32,990 nucleotides of DNA from Nocardioidaceae bacterium (GTDB lineage Bacteria > Actinomycetota > Actinomycetes > Propionibacteriales > Nocardioidaceae): contig JACCYJ010000141.1 in the NCBI GenBank assembly GCA_013696555.1, forward strand, positions 1-32,990. Direction: 5' to 3'. Of the stretch, positions 1 to 7,173 are shown piece after piece (position 1 is the stretch's first letter; the number at the start of each line of letters is the position of its first letter). A model generated the notes under the pieces. The model made no database searches. It was not told the origin of the DNA and saw nothing but the letters and a program-made list of their open reading frames with translations. The position numbers and the translations under genes were made by a program.

Positions 1-414
1 GTACGCGCCGACGACATGGCCGGGCTCGCCTGGGTGACCGACCGGGTCCAGACACCGGTGATGGCTGACGAGTCTGTTTTCGGTCTTCGTGACCTGCTGC
101 GGCTGATCGATCGGCGCGCAGCGGACTCGGTCAACGTCAAGCTCGCCAAATGTGGCGGGCTGGCGCCTGCCCGGACGCTGCTGGCGCTGGCTCGCGCCCA
201 CGACATGGGGACGATGGTCGGGTCCATGATGGAGACCCACGTCGGCGTCGGCGCGGCGGCCAGCCTGGTGGCCGCCGTCGGCACCACAACTATCAGCGAC
301 CTGGACGCAGCGTGGTGGGTCGCCAACCCCCCGGTGGTCGGCGGCGTGCGCTATGAAGGAGCGACCGTGGTGCTCCCCGACGCACCCGGTCTCGGCATCG
401 AGCTCGAGTCGTGA
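1..414 (+). CDS. Dipeptide epimerase (enolase superfamily), C-terminal part
   Basis: The frame is open from the first base, so the N-terminus lies outside the window; about 137 residues are visible. They match the C-terminal half of the muconate-lactonizing/dipeptide epimerase barrel: a VMADES strand, the KLAKCGG segment that carries the second catalytic lysine region, and GSMMETHVGVGAA, the usual late-barrel motif. Such enzymes interconvert L-Ala-D-Glu and L-Ala-L-Glu so that peptidoglycan peptides can be degraded. The stop overlaps the start of the following NlpC/P60 gene (GTGA), the same pairing as ykfB-ykfC of Bacillus. The dipeptide substrate is inferred from family and neighbour; other acyl-amino-acid racemases look similar in this part. 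Confidence 0.85.
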   Translation, partial: VRADDMAGLAWVTDRVQTPVMADESVFGLRDLLRLIDRRAADSVNVKLAKCGGLAPARTLLALARAHDMGTMVGSMMETHVGVGAAASLVAAVGTTTISDLDAAWWVANPPVVGGVRYEGATVVLPDAPGLGIELES

Positions 415-1322
415 GCGATCTGGCAGTCGCTGTGCCGGTTGCCACGGTGTGGACCGGGCCGGAGGCCCCGCGCGAGATCGACGCCCCGGCGGTGCGCGAC
501 GCTCCCGATGTCGACGCGTGGGCCCAGAGCATGGACGTGGTTGCCCGGCAGGGCCTGCATGGCCGGACGCTGACCCAGGCGTTGCTCGGTGAGCCGGTCG
601 ACGTCGTGACCGAGCATGGCGACTGGGTAGAAGTCGTACTTCCCTGGCAGCCATCGGCCACGGATCCCCGCGGGTATCCCGGCTGGATCCGGCGGGCACA
701 TCTGGACTCGGCGCCGCAACTAGGGGCGGCGACTGTCGTCGTCACTGCGGCCACCGCGAGAATGGACATGTCGGAAGGCAGCGTTCTGGTGTCTTTCGGA
801 ACCCGGCTGCCGGTGCGCCATCGATCCGAGCACTCAGTCACGATCGAGACACCCGGGTCACGCACCGGTTCGCTGAGCACCGTCGACGTACAGCTTTACC
901 GCCCAGACAGAGCGATCGAGACACCCGCGCTGATGGCGGCGGCCCGGCAGTTCCTCGGTCTTCGCTACCTATGGGGCGGCACCAGCGCCTGGGGCCTGGA
1001 CTGCTCAGGCTTCGTCCACCTGATCCACCGGACACACGGCGTCACCGTGCGCCGGGATGCGTACGACCAGCACGAGCAAGCCCGGCCGGTGCCGCTCGAC
1101 CACGCCCGGACCGGCGACCTGTATTTCTTTGCCCGTCCTGGCGCGCGGGTGCATCATGTCGGGTTTGTCACCAACTCGAGCGGCGGGCCGCGCGCGATGC
1201 TGCACGCGCCAGAAAGCGGGAAACGGATCGAGGACGCGCCGCTGGCGCCGCATCGCCTCGGCTGCTTGCTGGCGGCGGGCCGGCTCCTCCCCCACCCCCC
1301 CCCCCAATCATCCGAGACTTAA
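411..1322 (+). CDS. NlpC/P60 cell-wall peptide endopeptidase (YkfC-like)
   Basis: A 303-residue protein starting at GTG 411, overlapping the epimerase stop by 4 nt, so the two are translationally coupled. The N-terminal 165 residues hold bacterial SH3-like modules (GDWVEVVLPW, GYPGWIRRAHL). The C-terminal domain (about 172-292) is NlpC/P60 with Cys198 in WGLDCSGF, His249 in VHHVGF and His265 in MLHAPESG as the catalytic set. No signal peptide is visible, which fits a cytoplasmic gamma-D-Glu-diamino-acid endopeptidase acting on imported murein peptides together with the epimerase. The last codons run through an 11-C tract (1295-1305) and the left arm of a repeat hairpin, which encodes the residues before the stop. 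Confidence 0.9.
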   Translation: MSDLAVAVPVATVWTGPEAPREIDAPAVRDAPDVDAWAQSMDVVARQGLHGRTLTQALLGEPVDVVTEHGDWVEVVLPWQPSATDPRGYPGWIRRAHLDSAPQLGAATVVVTAATARMDMSEGSVLVSFGTRLPVRHRSEHSVTIETPGSRTGSLSTVDVQLYRPDRAIETPALMAAARQFLGLRYLWGGTSAWGLDCSGFVHLIHRTHGVTVRRDAYDQHEQARPVPLDHARTGDLYFFARPGARVHHVGFVTNSSGGPRAMLHAPESGKRIEDAPLAPHRLGCLLAAGRLLPHPPPQSSET

Positions 1323-1377
1323 CGCCCCACTGAGTCAGGGCGATAAGTCTCAGATGATTGAGAAGAGGGGTACTCAG
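1305..1377. repeat. REP-like palindromic repeat, family 1, hairpin copy
   Basis: Positions 1305-1322 and 1343-1360 are inverted repeats (17 bp with one mismatch), continued inward by CGCCC (1323-1327) and GGGCG (1338-1342), giving a long hairpin between the convergent NlpC/P60 and rpf genes. The right arm reads GATAAGTCTCAGATGATTG. The same core occurs at 15185-15207 and 31916-31959, and the similarity to the latter extends through the tail ending in ACTCAG. It could end transcription in both directions, but there is no T tract. Confidence 0.75.
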
Positions 1378-1388
1378 GGTGACCTGAC

Positions 1389-2009
1389 CTAGGGCAGGCG
1401 CAACACCTGCCCGACCTGAATCGAGTTGGGATTGCGGCCGATCACCTTGCGGTTGATGCGGTACAGCGCTCGCCACCCGCCGTCGATGTCCTTGCGTGCC
1501 GCGATCGCCGACAGGGTGTCACCGGCGCGAACGGTGTAGATCCGGTGGCGTGTCCCGTCGCGGGACGGGCGCTGTTTGCGATGGTCGCCACGATGCTTCG
1601 ACAGGCTACCCGGACGCCCTGCGGCGTCGGCCTGGGTGAGACCGAGCCGAGATGAGCACGCGGGCCACGCTCCCCAGCCCTGCCCGTGCAGGACCCGCTG
1701 TGCGATGCGGACCTGGTTGGTACGCGAGGTCAGGTCGGCGCGCTGCGCGTACCTGCCCCCGCCGAATGCACGCCACGTCGCGTAGGAGAACTGCAGCCCA
1801 CCGTAGTAGCCGTTGCCGGTGTTGATGTGCCAGCGCTGGCCGGACTCGCACGAGGCGAGCCGGTTCCATGTGCGATCGCTGGCGGCGTCGGCGGGGCCGG
1901 TGACGGTCAATGGCGCGGCAACGGCGAGCGCGGTGAGGGCGGTAGCCAGGACAGAGCGTAGGGGGCGACGGCGCGACTTCAAGGCGCCGGGAGTTGACGG
2001 GGAGACCAC
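1389..2009 (-). CDS. Resuscitation-promoting factor-like muralytic enzyme with LysM
   Basis: A 206-residue secreted protein. The GTG start at 2009 follows an AGGAAGGG ribosome-binding site by 8 nt. An Arg-rich n-region and hydrophobic stretch (about 16-43) form a signal peptide ending near ADAA. The Rpf transglycosylase-like domain (about 45-120) has the catalytic Glu55 in CESGQRW, the GNGYYGGLQFS motif and Cys54/Cys118, likely a disulfide. A LysM domain for peptidoglycan binding covers about 158-206 (YTVRAGDTLSAIA). It lacks the DUF348/G5 modules of RpfB, so it resembles the short Rpf-LysM type of streptomycetes. Rpf proteins cleave glycan strands and promote regrowth of dormant cells. Expression is probably controlled by the riboswitch in its leader. 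Confidence 0.92.
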   Translation of the reverse strand: MVSPSTPGALKSRRRPLRSVLATALTALAVAAPLTVTGPADAASDRTWNRLASCESGQRWHINTGNGYYGGLQFSYATWRAFGGGRYAQRADLTSRTNQVRIAQRVLHGQGWGAWPACSSRLGLTQADAAGRPGSLSKHRGDHRKQRPSRDGTRHRIYTVRAGDTLSAIAARKDIDGGWRALYRINRKVIGRNPNSIQVGQVLRLP

Positions 2010-2033
2010 GAGACAGGCCCTTCCTGCCGCCTG

Positions 2034-2200
2034 TGGGGTTAGCTGTCGGGTTCGGGCTGGAAGGCGCCCGGCCGCGTTGCGGCTTCACCCCTGACGGGCT
2101 CGACTGAGTCGGGCTCGCCGATGGTGGGTTCCCCACTCCCGCTCGGGTGCATGATCAGTCGGGTGGCGACCCCCGGCGAGCGGGATTCGGCGTTCGGGGG
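2034..2200 (-). promoter_or_regulatory. c-di-AMP riboswitch (ydaO/yuaA class) in the rpf leader
   Basis: Read on the minus strand, the leader has the conserved ydaO blocks in order: CGCCGAATCC near 2194-2182, GGGGAACCCA near 2130, GGGGTGAAGCCGC near 2090, and GAACCCGACAGCTAACCCC ending near 2036. It ends about 27 nt before the GTG start of rpf. Riboswitches of this class bind cyclic di-AMP, usually turn expression off, and are known upstream of actinobacterial rpf genes. The edges are approximate; the aptamer motifs are seen directly, and the off-switch behaviour is inferred from the class. Confidence 0.88.
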
Positions 2201-2251
2201 GCGACGTCGCCGTCACCCTAGGCGTGCCCGAGGTATGCGCACAACTTGGGC

Positions 2252-3250
2252 TCAGAGCGGGGCGCCTGTGTCTCGGACCGCGGACGGGTCCTTGCGTGCC
2301 TTGCGGATGCTGGCGACCGCCGTAACGGCCAGCGTGGCGATGATGACGCCGAGGCTCAGCAGGGTCGGGATCTCGGGCACCGGCAGGTGTTCTCCGCCGT
2401 TGATGAACGGCAGCTCGTTCTCGTGCAGGGCGGTCAAGACGAGCTTGACGCCGATGAACGCGAGAATGACCGACAGGCCGAGAGACAGGTAGACGAGCCG
2501 TTGCAGCAGCCCGCCCAGCAGGAAGTAGAGCTGTCGTAGTCCCATCAGCGCGAAGACGTTAGCCGTGAGCACCAGGTACGGCTCCCGCGTCAGTCCATAG
2601 ATCGCCGGTATCGAGTCGAGTGCGAACAACACGTCGGTCGACCCGAGCGCCACCATCACGATCAGCATCGGCGTGATCACGCGTTTGCCTTGCTCCTTGA
2701 CGGTCAGTTTGACGCCGTTGTACTCATCGGTCGCCGGAAGGTGTTGTTGGACCCAACGGATGATTCGGTTCTCCTTGTAGTCGCTCTCGTCGTCTTGGCC
2801 ATGGCGCACCAAAGAGATTGCTGTGTAAACCAAGAACGCGCCGAAGATGTAGAAGATCCACGAGATCTGCTGAATTGCCACCGCACCGATCGCGATGAAG
2901 ATCCCACGAAACACCAGGGCCAAGATGATGCCGATCAGCAACGCCTCCTGCTGATACTCCCGCGGCACCTGGAAGCGGCTCATAATGATGAGGAACACGA
3001 ACAGGTTGTCGACCGACAGGCTGTACTCGGTCAGCCACCCGGCGTAGAACTCACCAGCGTACGAGCCGCCGTACTGGAACCAGACGTACAGGCCGAACAA
3101 CAACGCCAGTGCGGTGAAGAAGCCGATCGCGATGGCGCACTCGCGCATGGACGGTTCGTGCGGACGACGACCGATGATGAGGACGTCTATGGCAAGCACG
3201 CCAACGGTGATGCCGATGGTGGTCCACCAGACGATGGTCGAGACTTCCAC
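2252..3250 (-). CDS. TerC/Alx family integral membrane protein
   Basis: A 332-residue polytopic membrane protein of the TerC family. The GTG start at 3250 is chosen because GGAGG lies 9 nt upstream (3260-3264) and the next residues enter the first membrane helix at once. About nine hydrophobic segments are visible, with the family hallmarks EYSLSVDNLFVF and ALDSIPAIYGL, whose acidic residues lie within membrane helices. The soluble loop (about 155-185) is charged. Family members are linked to metal export (manganese for Alx/MeeY-type proteins) and tellurite resistance; the actual ion cannot be read here. It is divergent from sppA across 138 bp. Confidence 0.88.
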   Translation of the reverse strand: MEVSTIVWWTTIGITVGVLAIDVLIIGRRPHEPSMRECAIAIGFFTALALLFGLYVWFQYGGSYAGEFYAGWLTEYSLSVDNLFVFLIIMSRFQVPREYQQEALLIGIILALVFRGIFIAIGAVAIQQISWIFYIFGAFLVYTAISLVRHGQDDESDYKENRIIRWVQQHLPATDEYNGVKLTVKEQGKRVITPMLIVMVALGSTDVLFALDSIPAIYGLTREPYLVLTANVFALMGLRQLYFLLGGLLQRLVYLSLGLSVILAFIGVKLVLTALHENELPFINGGEHLPVPEIPTLLSLGVIIATLAVTAVASIRKARKDPSAVRDTGAPL

Positions 3251-3375
3251 TGGACTAGGCCTCCGGTAGTCGACGCGGCGGTCACCGGAGGTCTGTCCGC
3301 CCGAATGCTGCCCTCCGACCCGCATCCTCTCAGGCGGTCGTCCCGGTACGCCAGGCGGCGCCCACAGCCCGCGGG

Positions 3376-3381
3376 TAGCGT
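3376..3381 (+). promoter_or_regulatory. Predicted -10 box for leaderless sppA
   Basis: TAGCGT fits TANNNT and ends 7 nt before ATG 3389, placing the expected transcription start at the start codon. No ribosome-binding site is visible. A clear -35 is not seen. Confidence 0.4.
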
Positions 3382-3388
3382 GACGTCG

Positions 3389-5071
3389 ATGAAACCAGTG
3401 CCGCTCCCCGTGGTTCGCGCGAAGCCGCCGCTGCTGCTCGAGGTCGACCTGTCGCGCGGACTCGCAGACGCGCCGCCGACCGATCCGGTCTCCGCCCTAC
3501 GGCGGCGTCACCTGCCGTTGCTGTCCGACACCGTGGCGGGCCTACGCCGCGCGATCGACGACGGTGACGTTGCCGGGGTCGTACTGCTGGTCGGCAAGGG
3601 GCCAGCGTCGGTGGCTCAGGCCGAGGAGCTCGGCGCCGCCCTGGCCGCGGTCGCTGCCTCCGGCAAGTCGACTGTGGCGTTCGCAGAGTCCTTTGGTGAG
3701 GCCGGGCCAGGGACGATTCCGTACTACCTGGCCGTCCACTGCGACCAGGTGTGGCTACAGCCCAGTGGGTCGGTGTCCTTCACCGGGGTCGCCCTCGATG
3801 TCACCTTGCTGCGAGGGCTGCTCGACAAGGTGGGTGCCCGCCCGATGGTCGGGCAGCGCCACGAGTTCAAATCCGCTGCTGATGCACTGACTCGCACCGA
3901 GCTGACCGAGCCGCACCGGGAGATGACGCAACGGCTGGCCGACTCGGTGGTCGAGCAGGTGCAGGCGACCGTCGCCCGCAACCGGCGATTGACAGCGACC
4001 GCTGTCGCTGCGGCCATGGCGGCCGCCCCGCTCCCTGCGACCGAAGCAGTGACTCGCGGCCTGGTCGACCGGTTGGGGTACCGCGACGAGGTCTACGCCG
4101 ATCTGCGTGGCCGGCTCGGACACGGCGACGAGCTGCGGTTGCTGTTCGCCCACCGGTACGCCAAGAAGCAGGCCGCCCGGCCAGTGGAGCAGGCGCGAGC
4201 CCGCCGGCGACCGGTGGTGGCGGTGGTGCCGATACGCGGCGCTATCGCGTCCGGACGCAGCCGCCCGGGCGGGCTTACGGGTCCGGTGGCCGGCTCCGAC
4301 TCGGTGGGCGCCGTCCTTCGACAGCTGCACGACGACGACGCGGTCAGGGCGGTCGTGCTGCACATCGACAGCCCGGGCGGCTCGTACGTCGCATCGGATG
4401 CGATTCGCCGCTCGGTATTGGCGCTGCGCGACACCGGCCGGCCGGTCATCGCCGCCATGGGTAGGGTCGCCGCCTCCGGCGGCTACTTCGTGGCGATGCC
4501 CGCCGAACGCATCGTGGCGTTGCCGAGCACGCTCACCGGCTCCATCGGTGTGCTGGCCGGCAAGATCGTGGTGCACGAGACCCTTGCCCGCCTGGGCGTC
4601 AACCGGGAGACAATCAGCTCCGGCCCGCAGGCCGAGATGTTTTCGACAAACCTGCCCTACGACGACAACCAGTGGCAGCGGTTGCAGGACTGGCTGGATG
4701 CGGTGTATGCCGATTTCACTTCGAAGGCGGCAGCGGACAGGGGAATGCCGCTCGGCCAGCTGGAGCCGCTGGCCCGGGGGCGGGTGTGGACTGGCGCCGA
4801 CGCCCTGGAGCGCGGGCTCATCGACGCGCTCGGCGGGCTGGAGCACGCGATCCGGCTCGCCAGCCGGTTGGCGGGGCTGCAACGCAACGCGGTCCAGGTC
4901 CGCCGTCCCCATGCCGGCTGGAAGGATCGCATCCGGCCGCCGCAGTCGACCGACTCACCGGCGGCCGCCGCCGCGTACTCGTACTTGAGCCCGAGTGAGG
5001 AGCTGCTCCGCCTGCTCGGGGCGCCTGGGACCGGCGTCCTCTCGCTGCCTTGGGACCTGCGGCTGCACTGA
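3389..5071 (+). CDS. sppA: Signal peptide peptidase SppA, two-domain (S49) type
   Basis: A 560-residue protein with the tandem ClpP-like folds of long SppA enzymes, which clear leftover signal peptides at the membrane. The general-base lysine is Lys161 (HEFKSAADA) in the first half, and the nucleophile is Ser363 (RVAASGGYF) in the second half, preceded by HIDSPGGS. The S49 signatures STLTGSIGVL and GRVWTGADALERGLID are intact. No clear N-terminal transmembrane helix is present, unlike the E. coli protein, so membrane association may be peripheral. ATG 3389 is preferred because a TANNNT box precedes it by 7 nt; an in-frame GTG at 3380 is an alternative. The frame stays open upstream across terC but has no homology there. 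Confidence 0.9.
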   Translation: MKPVPLPVVRAKPPLLLEVDLSRGLADAPPTDPVSALRRRHLPLLSDTVAGLRRAIDDGDVAGVVLLVGKGPASVAQAEELGAALAAVAASGKSTVAFAESFGEAGPGTIPYYLAVHCDQVWLQPSGSVSFTGVALDVTLLRGLLDKVGARPMVGQRHEFKSAADALTRTELTEPHREMTQRLADSVVEQVQATVARNRRLTATAVAAAMAAAPLPATEAVTRGLVDRLGYRDEVYADLRGRLGHGDELRLLFAHRYAKKQAARPVEQARARRRPVVAVVPIRGAIASGRSRPGGLTGPVAGSDSVGAVLRQLHDDDAVRAVVLHIDSPGGSYVASDAIRRSVLALRDTGRPVIAAMGRVAASGGYFVAMPAERIVALPSTLTGSIGVLAGKIVVHETLARLGVNRETISSGPQAEMFSTNLPYDDNQWQRLQDWLDAVYADFTSKAAADRGMPLGQLEPLARGRVWTGADALERGLIDALGGLEHAIRLASRLAGLQRNAVQVRRPHAGWKDRIRPPQSTDSPAAAAAYSYLSPSEELLRLLGAPGTGVLSLPWDLRLH

Positions 5072-5173
5072 CCGTCCCCGAGGTCCCTCCGCCCGTCGAT
5101 TGGCGCCAAGCGGTCGGCGACACGCCGATCGGCTCCGCCGGAAGGCGCCGATCAACGCTGTGCGGTGCGCGGA

Positions 5174-5179
5174 TAGCTT
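5174..5179 (+). promoter_or_regulatory. Predicted -10 box for the leaderless LLM gene
   Basis: TAGCTT matches TANNNT and ends 7 nt before ATG 5187, with no ribosome-binding site between them. Confidence 0.4.
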
Positions 5180-5186
5180 GAGCACC

Positions 5187-6158
5187 ATGCGCCGAGACAG
5201 CGTCCGATTCGGTTACTTCTTGTCCAGCGAGGAGTTCACGCCCGATGAGCTCGTCGCCCAAGCGCGGCTCGCCGAGGAGGCGGGCTTCGACGGCCTGTGG
5301 ATCAGCGACCATTTCCACCCGTGGAACGACGAGCAGGGCCAGAGCCCGTTCGTGTGGTCGGTGATCGGCGCACTGTCCCAGGTCACGTCACTTCCGGTGA
5401 CGACGGCCGTGACCTGTCCGACGGTCCGTACTCATCCCGCCATCATCGCGCAAGCGGCAGCGACGAGCGCGGCCATGCTCGGGGGACGCTTTGTGCTTGG
5501 CGTCGGCACCGGCGAGGCCCTCAACGAGCACATCCTCGGCGACGTCTGGCCGACCGTGGACGTCCGCCTGGAGATGCTTGAGGAGGCGGTCCAGGTCATG
5601 CGCGAGCTGTGGTCCGGGGACTTCGTTTCACACCGGGGGCGGCACTACACCGTGGACACCGCTCGCATCTATACCCTTCCCGCCGAGCCGCCCAAGGTGT
5701 ATGTGTCGGGCTTCGGGCCGAAGGCGGTCGACCTGGCAGCTCGTATCGGGGACGGATACGTCGCGACGATGCCCGATCCCGACCTCATCTCGCGCTTCCG
5801 GGACAACGGCGGTGGCGACAAGCCGGCGCAAGGCGGGACCAAGGTCTGTTACGCGGACACCGAGGACGAAGGTGTGAAGCTCGCCCACCGACTGTGGCGG
5901 AACAGTGGCGTCCCGGGTGAGCTGTCACAGGTGCTGCCGTCGCCACGACACTTCGAGCAGGTGTCCGAGCTGGTCACCGAGGACATGACCCGCGAGTCGG
6001 TAGCGGCCGGGCCCGATCCCGACACACATGTGGCGGCGATCCAGCCGTTCGTCGAGGCCGGCTACGACGAGGTGCACATCGGCAACATGGGTCCGAATTG
6101 GGAAGGGTTCATGCGGCTCTATCGCGACTCCGTGCTTCCCCGCTTGCGGCAGGCCTGA
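5187..6158 (+). CDS. F420-dependent LLM-class oxidoreductase (Fgd-related)
   Basis: A 323-residue luciferase-like TIM-barrel protein. It carries the residues that mark the F420-dependent glucose-6-phosphate dehydrogenase family: SDHFHPW (His42, Trp46) and GVGTGEALNE (Glu110), corresponding to His40, Trp44 and Glu109 of mycobacterial Fgd1. Much of the remaining sequence differs from Fgd1, so it may oxidise another alcohol or sugar substrate with coenzyme F420. The Fgd-like call rests on motifs; the substrate is unknown. ATG 5187 is preferred over upstream in-frame starts because homology begins immediately (VRFGYFLS) and a TANNNT box is correctly placed. It is probably monocistronic; the decayed region follows. 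Confidence 0.87.
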   Translation: MRRDSVRFGYFLSSEEFTPDELVAQARLAEEAGFDGLWISDHFHPWNDEQGQSPFVWSVIGALSQVTSLPVTTAVTCPTVRTHPAIIAQAAATSAAMLGGRFVLGVGTGEALNEHILGDVWPTVDVRLEMLEEAVQVMRELWSGDFVSHRGRHYTVDTARIYTLPAEPPKVYVSGFGPKAVDLAARIGDGYVATMPDPDLISRFRDNGGGDKPAQGGTKVCYADTEDEGVKLAHRLWRNSGVPGELSQVLPSPRHFEQVSELVTEDMTRESVAAGPDPDTHVAAIQPFVEAGYDEVHIGNMGPNWEGFMRLYRDSVLPRLRQA

Positions 6159-6182
6159 CCCACCCGAAGTTGTCAGTAGACA
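6153..6182 (+). repeat. Direct repeat, left copy, flanking the decayed region
   Basis: This begins at the last codons of the LLM gene. It shares CCTNACCCACCC and GTTGTCAGTNGACA with positions 6568-6598, with small gaps and mismatches between the two blocks. Confidence 0.55.
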
Positions 6183-6573
6183 CCACGTTCGCGGCCGACG
6201 CTTGGCTAGCGTACGGGCAGGTCTGCGCCACCCTGGAGCGAATGCAGCGTCAAGGACTCGTCGACGCGGTGACGCGAGAACGCGTGGATGGACCCGACCG
6301 CACGACGTTCCGGATGACCCGACAGGAACGCGAATCACTTACCGCGTGGCTGGCCGAGGTCGAGTCGCCGGCGCCGTTCGTCGCGAACCCCCAGCGAAGT
6401 CATCAACCAGTCCCGGTTGCACCAAGGAGTCGTCGTTGCGCTGCTCGGCGCGTGCATTCCGCTGCTGGTGTTGCCGTTGCGGGACGCTAGCCGTCACCGC
6501 CGCGGTCGCCGCCCATGCGCTGCTGTTCCTGCGCCGAAGCACTGACGTCACCGAGCTGCGTATGGCCGCCTAA
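6164..6573 (+). pseudogene. Decayed PadR-like regulator and unidentified membrane fragment
   Basis: About 410 bases without an intact gene. One frame (about 6173-6409) encodes a recognisable PadR-family winged-helix piece (AYGQVCATLERMQRQGLVDA, then VDGPDRTTFRMT and LTAWLAEVESP) that lacks the first helices and a start codon. Right after it a second frame (from about 6390) encodes a hydrophobic stretch (GVVVALLGACIPLLVLPLR), and a third frame ends at 6573 with VTAAVAAHALLFLRR. The frame changes suggest relics of one or two genes; I cannot identify the membrane part. Similar short repeats flank the region (6153-6182 and 6568-6598), consistent with deletion or insertion by short-homology events. 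Confidence 0.6.
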
Positions 6574-6598
6574 CCCACCCCGGTGTTGTCAGTCGACA
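6568..6598 (+). repeat. Direct repeat, right copy, flanking the decayed region
   Basis: This matches 6153-6182 over CCTNACCCACCC and GTTGTCAGTNGACA. The tail TTGTCAGTCGACAA is itself a small inverted repeat. It ends six bases before the cupin gene's stop codon on the other strand. Confidence 0.55.
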
Positions 6599-6603
6599 AG
6601 GTG

Positions 6604-7086
6604 CTAGAAGTTGAGGCCGTGTCGCTCGATGATCGGCATCGTGCGCTCGAAGTCGACTTCTGCCCCGTAACCAGCGGCGAGCGCAGCCATGGTCTCGGGA
6701 TCGGGCTCCGTGTCGAGCGTGCCCAGCCGGCGGAACAACTCCTCGAGACCACCGGGCGAGATGATCTCAAGGATGCGCGCCGGCTCGTCGCCAGCGTTCC
6801 AGAATGTGTGCCACTGCGAACGCGGCTTGAAGATCAGGGTCCCGACGTCGGCGAAGACCTCCTCATCGCCGAGCAACGCTCCGACACGGCCCTGGAGCAC
6901 ATAGCTGTACTCGTCCTCGCGGGTGTGGCGGTGCAGCGGCGCAGCGAGGGCGCGCGGTGCCATGAGGTGCTCGACCAGGGCGAAGCCACCGCCCGAGTCC
7001 TCGGCACCGACCAAGAACCGATCCCGGACGCCATCCAGAGCCCCGAGGATCTGCCCGTCATCGCGACCCATCACATGTGCGCTCAT
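6604..7086 (-). CDS. Cupin-domain protein
   Basis: A 160-residue single-domain cupin. The metal-binding motif 1 is present (His52, His54, Glu59 in LHRHTREDEY), and motif 2 supplies His93 in KPRSQWHTFWNAGD, so a bound divalent metal is expected. Family members range from dioxygenases and isomerases to small-molecule sensors; the sequence does not settle which. It is divergent from a LuxR-type regulator with 87 bp between the start codons, which suggests shared control. ATG 7086 has TAATTT 8 nt upstream (7095-7100) and no ribosome-binding site. Confidence 0.85.
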   Translation of the reverse strand: MSAHVMGRDDGQILGALDGVRDRFLVGAEDSGGGFALVEHLMAPRALAAPLHRHTREDEYSYVLQGRVGALLGDEEVFADVGTLIFKPRSQWHTFWNAGDEPARILEIISPGGLEELFRRLGTLDTEPDPETMAALAAGYGAEVDFERTMPIIERHGLNF

Positions 7087-7094
7087 AGGTCACG

Positions 7095-7100
7095 AAATTA
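7095..7100 (-). promoter_or_regulatory. Predicted -10 box for leaderless cupin gene
   Basis: On the minus strand this reads TAATTT, 8 nt before ATG 7086. It is the most AT-rich spot in the 87-bp divergent spacer. No convincing -35 is seen. Confidence 0.4.
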
Positions 7101-7161
7101 CGGACGTCGCCCCCATCGCGCCATTCCACAAAGGTGGCATCTTCGCCGGCGGGACCACACG

Positions 7162-7167
7162 TACGAT
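7162..7167 (+). promoter_or_regulatory. Predicted -10 box for leaderless LuxR-type gene
   Basis: TACGAT fits TANNNT and ends 6 nt before ATG 7174. There is no ribosome-binding site between the box and the start. Confidence 0.42.
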
Positions 7168-7173
7168 GCCGGC

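Noticed and set aside
2690-3388. In-frame upstream extension of sppA
   Set aside because: It covers terC on the opposite strand and shows no S49 homology; a promoter-like box precedes ATG 3389.
3251-3388. Possible yybP-ykoY manganese riboswitch before the TerC gene
   Set aside because: This riboswitch class often precedes such genes, but its conserved blocks were not found in the 138-bp spacer.
3755-4912. Minus-strand open frame of 385 codons
   Set aside because: It is a shadow of sppA with Arg/Pro-rich composition and no domain.
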